Source: Streptomyces melanogenes (GTDB taxonomy: Bacteria; Actinomycetota; Actinomycetes; Streptomycetales; Streptomycetaceae). Taken from it: a DNA stretch of 64,000 nucleotides. The stretch lies in assembly GCF_014649795.1 (NCBI RefSeq), contig NZ_BMTS01000009.1, positions 245,226-309,225 of the forward strand, written 5' to 3'. The notes below the pieces were generated by a model. The model worked only from the letters and a program-made list of their open reading frames with translations. It was not told the origin of the DNA and did no database searches. A program made the translations under genes and the position numbers. Every line of letters starts with the position of its first letter. Within the stretch, counting starts at the first letter, position 1. This document shows positions 55,715-64,000 of this stretch, piece by piece.

Positions 55715-58162
55715 GTGACGAGTGTGGAAGTCAGCACAGAGACAGAGGACTCCGGATCCGGCGGCTACGCGGCGGCCCGGCTGCGCCTCCTCCAGGAGGA
55801 GGCGCGGTCCGGGCCGCCGCGCCGTGCCGCCCTGGCCCAGCTCACCGACGACTGGCTGGCCCAGCTCTTCACCGGAGCCGCCCGGGCGGCCGGGGTGCGC
55901 GGGGCCGCCCTGATGGCCGTCGGCGGGTACGGGCGCGGCGAACTGTCGCCCCGCAGCGACCTCGACCTGGTGCTCGTCCACGACGGCAGCGCGAGCGCGA
56001 GCGCCGTCTCCGCGCTCGCCGACAGCCTCTGGTACCCGGTGTGGGACCTGGGGCTGGCCCTCGACCACTCGGTCCGCACCCCCGCCGAGGCCCGCAGGAC
56101 CGCGGGCGCCGACCTCAAGGTGCACCTCGGCCTCCTGGACGCCCGCCATCTGGCGGGCGAGCAGTCCCTGACGGCCGCACTGCGCACCACCGTCCTCGCC
56201 GACTGGCGCAACCTCGCGCCCAAGCGGCTGCCCGAACTCGACGCGCTGTGCCGCGAACGGGGCGAGCGGCAGGGCGAGTTGCAGTTCCTGCTCGAACCCG
56301 ACCTCAAGGAGGCGCGCGGCGGCCTGCGGGACGCCACCGCCCTGCGCGCGGTCGCCGCGTCCTGGCTCGCCGACGCGCCCCGCGAGGGCCTGGGGGAGGC
56401 CCGGCGGCGGCTCCTGGACGTCCGGGACGCGCTGCATCTGGCCACCGGCCGGGCCACCGACCGCCTCGCCCTCCAGGAGCAGGACGCCGTCGCCGCCGCG
56501 CTCGGCGTGCTCGACGCGGACGTCCTGCTGCGGCAGGTCTACGAGGCCGCGCGGACCATCTCGTACGCCAGTGACGTGACCTGGCGCGAGGTCGGCCGGG
56601 TGCTGCGGGCGCGATCGGCGCGGCCCCGGCTGAGGGGGCTGCTCGGGGGCCGGACGGCGGCCCCCGAGCGGACCCCGCTCGCCGAAGGCGTGGTCGAGCA
56701 GGACGGCGAGGTGGTGCTCGCGCTCGCCGCGAAACCCGAGCGCGACCCGGTGCTGCCGCTGCGGGCCGCCGCGGCCGCCGCCCGCTCCGGCTTGCCGATC
56801 TCGCTGCACGCCGTGCGCCGCCTGGCCGCCGCGGTGCGGCCGCTGCCGGTGCCCTGGCCCGCCGAGGCCCGCGAGGAGCTGGTGACCCTGCTGGGCGCGG
56901 GCGAGTCCACCGTGCCCGTCTGGGAGGCCCTGGAGGCCGAGGGACTGATCACCCGGCTGCTGCCCGACTGGGAGCGGGTGCGCTGCCGCCCGCAGCGCAA
57001 CGCCGTGCACACCTGGACCGTGGACCGCCATCTGGTGGAGACGGCCGTACGGGCCTCCTCGCTCACCCGCCGGGTCCACCGCCCCGACCTGCTCCTGGTC
57101 GCCGCCCTCCTGCACGACATCGGCAAGGGCTGGCCCGGCGACCACAGCGTGGCGGGCGAGGTCATCGCGCGCGACGTGGCCACCCGGATCGGCTTCGACA
57201 AGGACGACGTGGCCGTGGTCACCGTCCTCGTACGCCACCATCTGCTGCTCGTCGACACGGCGACCCGGCGCGACCTGGACGACCCCGCGACGGTACGGGC
57301 GGTGGCCGAGGCGGTCGGGACGGCGTCCACGCTCGAACTGCTCCACGCGCTCACCGAGGCGGACGCGCTGGCCACCGGACCGGCCGCCTGGTCGTCGTGG
57401 CGGGGCTCGCTGGTGGCGGACCTGGTGAAGCGGGTGGGGGCGGTGCTCGCGGGGGAGCCGGTGGATCCGGAGGCGCCGGTCGCCACGGCCGAGCAGGAGC
57501 GGCTCGCGATGGAGGCCCACCGCACGGGCGGCCCGGTCCTCGCGCTGCGCGCCCAGACGGACGCGCCCATGGAGGAGGGGGCCCGCGAACCGCTCGGCGT
57601 GGAGCTCCTGATCGCGGTCCCGGACCAGCCGGGAGTGCTGCCGGCGGTGGCGGGCGTCCTGGCCATGCACCGGCTCACCGTCCGCACGGCCGAGCTGCGG
57701 GCGATCGAGCTGCCCGACCCCGTGGGCGGGGAGATCCTGCTGCTGGACTGGCGGGTGGCGGCGGAGTACGGCTCGCTGCCGCAGGCGGCCCGGCTCCGCG
57801 CCGACCTGGTCCGGGCGCTCGACGGCTCCCTGGACCTCGCGTCCCGGCTGGCCGAGCGCGAGGCGGCCCGCCGCCGGGGCCCGGCCGCGCCCCCGCCGCG
57901 CGTCACGGTCGCCCCGGCGGCGTCCCGCCTGGCCACGGTGATCGAGGTCCGCGCCCAGGACGCACCGGGCCTGCTGCACCGCATCGGGCACGAGCTGGAA
58001 CGGGCGGGGGTACGGGTGCGGAGCGCGCACGTGTCGACGTTGGGGGCGAATGCGGTGGACGCGTTCTATGTGACGGACGGGGAGGGGGAGCCGCTGGGGG
58101 TGGAGGTGGCGGTGGGGGTTGTGCGGGGGGTGGAGCGAGCGCTGGGCTCTGGCGGAGGCTGA
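55715..58162 (+). CDS. glnD: PII adenylyl/uridylyltransferase GlnD
   Basis: An 815-residue bifunctional nucleotidyltransferase that modifies GlnK. Domains in order: nucleotidyltransferase (AVGGYGRGELSPRSDLDLVL near residue 68), a helical linker, an HD phosphohydrolase (LLLVAALLHDIGKGWPGDHS near 465), and two ACT domains (IAVPDQPGVLPAVAGVLAM near 635, VRAQDAPGLLHRIGHELE near 750) that sense glutamine. In S. coelicolor it works as an adenylyltransferase on Tyr-51. GTG start with AGGAG upstream. Codon bias becomes more relaxed in the last 25 codons, next to the repeat-rich gap. Confidence 0.96.
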   Translation: MTSVEVSTETEDSGSGGYAAARLRLLQEEARSGPPRRAALAQLTDDWLAQLFTGAARAAGVRGAALMAVGGYGRGELSPRSDLDLVLVHDGSASASAVSALADSLWYPVWDLGLALDHSVRTPAEARRTAGADLKVHLGLLDARHLAGEQSLTAALRTTVLADWRNLAPKRLPELDALCRERGERQGELQFLLEPDLKEARGGLRDATALRAVAASWLADAPREGLGEARRRLLDVRDALHLATGRATDRLALQEQDAVAAALGVLDADVLLRQVYEAARTISYASDVTWREVGRVLRARSARPRLRGLLGGRTAAPERTPLAEGVVEQDGEVVLALAAKPERDPVLPLRAAAAAARSGLPISLHAVRRLAAAVRPLPVPWPAEAREELVTLLGAGESTVPVWEALEAEGLITRLLPDWERVRCRPQRNAVHTWTVDRHLVETAVRASSLTRRVHRPDLLLVAALLHDIGKGWPGDHSVAGEVIARDVATRIGFDKDDVAVVTVLVRHHLLLVDTATRRDLDDPATVRAVAEAVGTASTLELLHALTEADALATGPAAWSSWRGSLVADLVKRVGAVLAGEPVDPEAPVATAEQERLAMEAHRTGGPVLALRAQTDAPMEEGAREPLGVELLIAVPDQPGVLPAVAGVLAMHRLTVRTAELRAIELPDPVGGEILLLDWRVAAEYGSLPQAARLRADLVRALDGSLDLASRLAEREAARRRGPAAPPPRVTVAPAASRLATVIEVRAQDAPGLLHRIGHELERAGVRVRSAHVSTLGANAVDAFYVTDGEGEPLGVEVAVGVVRGVERALGSGGG

Positions 58163-58221
58163 TTCCCCCCACCCCGCCCGTTCCCTTAAGCCCTCTGGCG
58201 GGCGGCCGGGGGCTGCGCCCC

Positions 58222-58270
58222 GTTTGTCTGCGGACCGTGGGTGGGTTGCTCGCGCAGTTCCCCGCGCCCC
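58222..58270 (-). repeat. dispersed intergenic repeat, copy D (inverted)
   Basis: Reverse-oriented copy, reading on the minus strand GGGGCGCGGGGAACTGCGCG, then AGCAACCCACCCACGGTCC and GCAGACAAAC. It pairs with copy E. Confidence 0.85.
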
Positions 58271-58322
58271 TAAGTGCGCCCCTTCGGGGCGCTCAGGGGA
58301 TTGCCGCGGAGCGGCATTTTTG

Positions 58323-58370
58323 GGGGCGCGGGGAACTGCGCGACCAGCCACCCACGGTCCGCAGACGAAC
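58323..58370 (+). repeat. dispersed intergenic repeat, copy E
   Basis: GGGGCGCGGGGAACTGCGCG, then ACCAGCCACCCACGGTCC and GCAGACGAAC. Complementary to copy D over about 48 positions with a few mismatches. Confidence 0.85.
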
Positions 58371-58556
58371 GCAGCGGGGTGCAGGGGCCGCAGGCCCCGC
58401 AAAGGGGGTCCGGGGGCGTAGCCCCCGGGAACGAGCCTTCACCACCCACCCACCCCCGGAGGGTTAAGGGAACGGGGCGGGGTGGGGAAACGTCCGCCGG
58501 GATACCCTGGGGGGCGTTCACCCGACCGCCCTACGAGCCGAGGATCCGCGACCACC

Positions 58557-60098
58557 GTGTTCGACACCCTCTCCGACCGCCTCAGCGCGACATTCAAGAA
58601 CCTCCGGGGCAAGGGCCGCCTGTCCGAGGCGGACATCGACGCCACGGCCCGCGAGATCCGCATCGCGCTCCTCGAGGCCGACGTCGCCCTGCCCGTCGTG
58701 CGCGCCTTCATCAAGCAGGTCAAGGAGCGCGCGTCCGGCGCAGAGGTCTCCCAGGCGCTCAACCCCGCCCAGCAGGTCGTCAAGATCGTCAACGAGGAGC
58801 TCATCACCATCCTCGGTGGTGAGACCCGTCGGCTGCGGTTCGCCAAGACCGCCCCGACGGTCATCATGCTCGCCGGTCTCCAGGGCGCCGGTAAGACCAC
58901 CCTCGCCGGAAAGCTCGGCCAGTGGCTGAAGGGCCAGGGCCACGCGCCCCTGCTCGTCGCCTGTGACCTCCAGCGGCCGAACGCCGTCAACCAGCTCTCC
59001 GTGGTCGCCGAGCGCGCCGGCGTCGCCGTCTACGCGCCGGAGCCCGGCAACGGCGTCGGCGACCCGGTCAAGGTCGCCCAGGACTCCATCGAGTACGCCC
59101 GGTCGAAGCAGTACGACGTGGTCGTCGTCGACACCGCCGGCCGCCTCGGCATCGACCACGAGATGATGCAGCAGGCCGCGGACATCCGCGACGCGGTCAA
59201 GCCCGACGAGATCCTCTTCGTCGTCGACGCCATGATCGGCCAGGACGCGGTCAACACCGCCGAGGCCTTCCGCGACGGCGTCGGCTTCGACGGCGTGGTG
59301 CTCTCCAAGCTCGACGGCGACGCCCGAGGCGGTGCCGCGCTCTCCATCGCGCACGTCACCGGCAAGCAGATCATGTTCGCCTCCAACGGCGAGAAGCTCG
59401 ACGAGTTCGACGCGTTCCACCCGGACCGCATGGCGTCGCGCATCCTCGACATGGGTGACCTGCTCACCCTGATCGAGCAGGCGGAGAAGACGTTCAGCCA
59501 AGAAGAGGCCGAGAAGATGGCCTCCAAGCTGGCGTCGAAGAAGGGCCAGGACTTCACGCTCGACGACTTCCTGGCGCAGATGGAGCAGGTCCGCAAGATG
59601 GGCTCCATCTCCAAGCTGCTCGGCATGCTCCCGGGCATGGGGCAGATCAAGGACCAGATCAACAACATCGACGAGCGCGACGTGGACCGTACCGCCGCGA
59701 TCATCAAGTCGATGACCCCGGGCGAGCGCCACGACCCGACGATCATCAACGGCTCGCGCCGCGCCCGTATCGCCAAGGGCTCCGGCGTCGAGGTCAGCGC
59801 GGTCAAGAACCTCGTCGAGCGGTTCTTCGAGGCCCGCAAGATGATGTCGCGGATGGCCCAGGGCGGCGGGATGCCCGGCATGCCGGGGATGCCGGGCATG
59901 GGCGGCGGTCCCGGCCGGCAGAAGAAGCAGCAGAAGCAGGCCAAGGGCAAGCGCAAGAGCGGCAACCCGATGAAGCGCAAGGCCGAGGAGCAGGCGGCCG
60001 CCGAGCGCCGCGAGCAGGGCGCCGCCGGTCTGCCGGCCGCCGCCCAGGCCCCGCAGGACTTCGAACTGCCGGACGCGTTCAAGAAGTTCATGGGCTGA
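58557..60098 (+). CDS. ffh: signal recognition particle protein Ffh
   Basis: A 513-residue SRP54-type GTPase that binds signal peptides and 4.5S RNA. The NG domain has GLQGAGKTTLAGKLGQWL near residue 106, DLQRPNAVNQL near 137, VVVVDTAGRL near 183 and LSKLDGDARGGAAL near 248. The methionine-rich M domain begins near 300 (LLGMLPGMGQIKDQINNID), with the RNA-binding INGSRRARIAKGSG. The tail carries GMPGMPGMPGMGG and Lys/Gln repeats. The GTG giving VFDTLSDRLSATFKNLRG matches the family start. With ftsY at 49731 both SRP GTPases are in this window. Confidence 0.97.
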   Translation: MFDTLSDRLSATFKNLRGKGRLSEADIDATAREIRIALLEADVALPVVRAFIKQVKERASGAEVSQALNPAQQVVKIVNEELITILGGETRRLRFAKTAPTVIMLAGLQGAGKTTLAGKLGQWLKGQGHAPLLVACDLQRPNAVNQLSVVAERAGVAVYAPEPGNGVGDPVKVAQDSIEYARSKQYDVVVVDTAGRLGIDHEMMQQAADIRDAVKPDEILFVVDAMIGQDAVNTAEAFRDGVGFDGVVLSKLDGDARGGAALSIAHVTGKQIMFASNGEKLDEFDAFHPDRMASRILDMGDLLTLIEQAEKTFSQEEAEKMASKLASKKGQDFTLDDFLAQMEQVRKMGSISKLLGMLPGMGQIKDQINNIDERDVDRTAAIIKSMTPGERHDPTIINGSRRARIAKGSGVEVSAVKNLVERFFEARKMMSRMAQGGGMPGMPGMPGMGGGPGRQKKQQKQAKGKRKSGNPMKRKAEEQAAAERREQGAAGLPAAAQAPQDFELPDAFKKFMG

Positions 60099-60155
60099 CG
60101 TCCGTCCGGGCTCGTCCTACGTACTTCGTACGTACGAGTCGTTCGACGCGGCAAG

Positions 60156-60193
60156 GGAAGGGCCCGCGAGCCGTACAGGCCGCGGGCCCTTCC
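60156..60193 (+). terminator. ffh terminator
   Basis: A 13-bp stem (60156-60168 with 60181-60193) with a further GCC/GGC pairing inside the loop, 58 bases after ffh. A TACGTACTTCGTACGTA-type palindrome lies just upstream, at about 60119. Confidence 0.8.
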
Positions 60194-60287
60194 GCGTACC
60201 CAGGGCCCGGCAGCCCTGTCGGCCCACCCGGAATGCCCTGTTCCGTCCGCTCTCCGATAATCGCCGTACAGGCCAGAGGAGAGCAGC

Positions 60288-62204
<1,917 letters not shown>

Positions 62205-62253
62205 GCGGACCCGGGACTCGCCCTACGCGCGCGTGGACGCGGACTCCGGCCCT

Positions 62254-63099
62254 CTACGGCGTACGCGCGATCAGATAGCGGAACACGTTCGGCATCCACA
62301 CCGTGCCGTCCCGGCGCAGATGCGGGTGCAGCGCCTCCGTCAGCTCCTTCTCGACCTGGACCTGGTCGGTGGCCCGGGCCGCCGCGTCGAACAGGCCCGT
62401 CGACAGCAGCCCGCGCACCGCGCTGTCGGTGTCCGCGTAGCCGAACGGGCACGCCACCCGCCCCGAACCGTCGGGCCGCAGCCCCGCCCGCGCCGCCAGG
62501 TCCTCCAGGTCGTCGCGCAGGCTCGGCCGCCAGCGCGGCGCGTCGGTGAGCCGGGCCGCCACCCGCAGCACGCCCGAGGTGGCACACCGCTCCGGCGGGC
62601 CCCAGCCCGCCAGCACCACCGCGGCGCCGCGCTCGGCGAGCCCCACCGCGGCCTCGAGGGCCGGGCCGAGGCCGTCCGCGTCGCCCGCCGCACAGCCCAC
62701 CGGCTCGAAGGCGGTCACCAGGTCGTAGCGGGCCCCGGCCGGACCGGCCGCGGCCCGCGGGCCGCCCTCCAGGACCCGGGCGTCGTCGCGGTCCCCGGCG
62801 CGCCCCCACACCCCCTCCGGCAGCAGCCGCTCACGAGCCAGCGCGAGCCGCTCCGGCCGGGTGTCGACACCCGTCACGCGCGCGCCGCGCGCGGCCGCCA
62901 TCAACAGGGCGAGCCCGGAGCCGCAGCCCAGGCCGAGCAGCCGGGTGGCGGGTCCCACCTCCAGCCGCTCGTACACCGCTTCGTAGAGCGGTACCAGCAT
63001 CCGCTCCTGGATCTCCGCCCAGTCACGCGCGCGTGCACACGCCTGCGCGGGTGGGGCGGAGGCCGCGGGGGACTGGTGCCGGACGAGCGTAGGTGTCAT
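62254..63099 (-). CDS. SAM-dependent methyltransferase
   Basis: A 281-residue class I methyltransferase. Motif I is TRLLGLGCGSGLALLMAAA near residue 53, the adenosine-contacting acid is in VTGVDTRPERLALARERLL near 75, and motif IV-like YDLVTAFEPVGCA lies near 127. The C-terminal third (APRWRPSLRDDLEDLAARAG, then GTVWMPNVFRYLIARTP) resembles small-molecule methyltransferases. The substrate is not predictable. Minus strand, convergent with ftsH and divergent from proS. Confidence 0.88.
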   Translation of the reverse strand: MTPTLVRHQSPAASAPPAQACARARDWAEIQERMLVPLYEAVYERLEVGPATRLLGLGCGSGLALLMAAARGARVTGVDTRPERLALARERLLPEGVWGRAGDRDDARVLEGGPRAAAGPAGARYDLVTAFEPVGCAAGDADGLGPALEAAVGLAERGAAVVLAGWGPPERCATSGVLRVAARLTDAPRWRPSLRDDLEDLAARAGLRPDGSGRVACPFGYADTDSAVRGLLSTGLFDAAARATDQVQVEKELTEALHPHLRRDGTVWMPNVFRYLIARTP

Positions 63100-63264
63100 G
63101 GAAAGCGCCCCAATCCGCAGAAGAGGTCAGCCGTGCGCTGATGGAAAGCCCCCGTGAACGTGCGGTCGCACTCCCCCCGTATGCCAGGGAACTCCGCATC
63201 CGCCATCGCGTCCAGAGGGAGGGCGATTCACGTTCGGGGCCGCCGGGCCCGTACCATTCGCGCC

Positions 63265-64000
63265 ATGGCAAAGGCACCCGTTCTCACGCCCCAGGCGGAA
63301 GACTTCCCCCGCTGGTACCAGGATCTGATCAACAAGGCCGAGCTCGCGGACAACGGTCCGGTGCGCGGCACCATGGTGATCCGACCGTACGGCTACGGCC
63401 TGTGGGAGCGGATGCAGCAGGAGATGGACGCGCGGATCAAGGACGCGGGTGCGCAGAACGCGTACTTCCCGCTGTTCATCCCGCAGTCCTACCTGACCCG
63501 CGAGGCCGAGCACGTCGAGGGCTTCGCGCCCGAGCTCGCGGTGGTCACGCACGGCGGCGGCAAGGAGCTCGAAGAGCCCGTCGTGGTGCGCCCCACCTCC
63601 GAGACGATCATCAACGACTACTTCTCGAAGTGGGTGCAGAGCTACCGCGACCTGCCCCTGCTCATCAACCAGTGGGCCAACGTGGTCCGTTGGGAGATGC
63701 GGCCGCGCGTGTTCCTCCGTACGAGTGAGTTCCTCTGGCAGGAGGGCCACACCGCGCACGCCACCTACGAGGACGCCCGCGACTACGCGGCGCGCATCCA
63801 CAAGGACGTCTACGCGGACTTCATGATCAACGTCCTGGGCATCGACGTGGTCCTGGGCCGCAAGACGCCCAAGGAGCGGTTCGCCGGCGCCATCAACACC
63901 CTCACGCTCGAAGGCATGATGGGCGACGGCAAGGCCCTCCAGATGGGCACCAGCCACGAGCTGGGCACCAACTTCGCCAAGGCCTTCAACACCCAGTACC
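63265..64000 (+). CDS. proS: prolyl-tRNA synthetase (5' part, cut by window end)
   Basis: The first 245 residues of a class II prolyl-tRNA synthetase. The sequence starts MAKAPVLTPQAEDFPRWYQD. Motif 1 and the linker include RGTMVIRPYGYGLWERMQQEM and EGFAPELAVVTHGGGKELEE. Motif 2 is VVRPTSETIINDYFSKWVQS then LLINQWANVVRWEMRPRVFLRTSEFLWQEGH (key residues RWE, RTSEF). The lack of a YbaK insertion up to this point and the N-terminal form match the archaeal/eukaryote-like ProS type 3. The frame is still open at base 64000, so the 3' end is missing. Confidence 0.95.
   Translation, partial: MAKAPVLTPQAEDFPRWYQDLINKAELADNGPVRGTMVIRPYGYGLWERMQQEMDARIKDAGAQNAYFPLFIPQSYLTREAEHVEGFAPELAVVTHGGGKELEEPVVVRPTSETIINDYFSKWVQSYRDLPLLINQWANVVRWEMRPRVFLRTSEFLWQEGHTAHATYEDARDYAARIHKDVYADFMINVLGIDVVLGRKTPKERFAGAINTLTLEGMMGDGKALQMGTSHELGTNFAKAFNTQY

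Larger units (their letters stand above)
58163..58556 (+). other. 394-base repeat-rich intergenic region between glnD and ffh
   Basis: Contains two facing copies of the dispersed repeat (58222-58270 and 58323-58370) that form a long imperfect hairpin. A smaller GCGCCCC-TTC-GGGGCGC hairpin near 58277-58293 lies inside the loop, followed by a T5 run at about 58317-58321. GCAGGGGCCGCAGGCCCCGC and a GGGGGCGTAGCCCCC-type stem follow. No gene. It probably terminates glnD and holds the ffh promoter at its right end. Confidence 0.7.

Overview
The window is a high-GC actinobacterial chromosome segment, almost certainly Streptomyces. Codon third positions are nearly all G or C, and GTG starts are common. 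It carries a conservon, ndgR-leuCD, hupS with a lysine-rich tail, nsdA and amtB-glnK-glnD. From memory, the gene order follows the Streptomyces coelicolor core block from about SCO5539 (cvn1) to SCO5587 (ffh/ftsH). I ran no database search, so names rest on motifs and gene order.

Layout. 1-9.3 kb: two minus-strand signalling units, an orphan nitrate-sensor-type kinase plus roadblock pair and a complete kinase-roadblock-DUF742-GTPase conservon. 9.9-13.3 kb: a small repeat-containing protein, a fumarylacetoacetate-hydrolase-family enzyme, gltX, a decayed partial HAD copy and an intact HAD hydrolase. 13.4-13.9 kb: five tRNAs (Gln, Glu, Glu, Gln, Glu), all likely GltX substrates. 14-18.5 kb: a MerR/DUF4188 divergent pair, then divergent ndgR and leuCD. 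18.7-24.6 kb: hupS, a CofC/FbiD-like gene of cofactor F420 synthesis, an acyltransferase-gpsA-ddl run, a DUF3515 lipoprotein and a small Lrp-type ligand-binding protein. 24.9-35.3 kb: thiL-thiD, rpmB, a DhaL/FakA-type protein, recG, rsmD-coaD, a DivIVA-like coiled-coil protein, and yceD-rpmF-rnc.

35.4-38.4 kb is the most unusual part. Two genes sit between rnc and mutM, which I recall as neighbours in related genomes. The first encodes a small helical protein with a RHIM-like I-Q-I-G motif at its C-terminus. The second encodes a P-loop ATPase with an alpha-solenoid tail and a matching L-Q-I-G motif at its N-terminus. This is the architecture of bacterial NLR-like amyloid-signalling effector/receptor pairs, a plausible regulated cell-death or antiphage module.

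38.4-51 kb: mutM, an HxlR regulator, a secreted CAP/SCP protein, acylphosphatase, a small coiled-coil protein, smc, the glucose permease glcP with an operator-rich leader, an LLM oxidoreductase and cytosine/purine-type permease, and ftsY. 51-64 kb: a prim-pol-like protein, nsdA, amtB-glnK-glnD behind likely GlnR boxes, ffh, a second-type ftsH, a methyltransferase and the 5' part of proS, cut by the window end.

Five copies of one intergenic repeat are present, two of them inverted to form a large hairpin between glnD and ffh. Many convergent or operon-end junctions carry strong stem-loops. I saw no insertion sequence, CRISPR array, rRNA or prophage.
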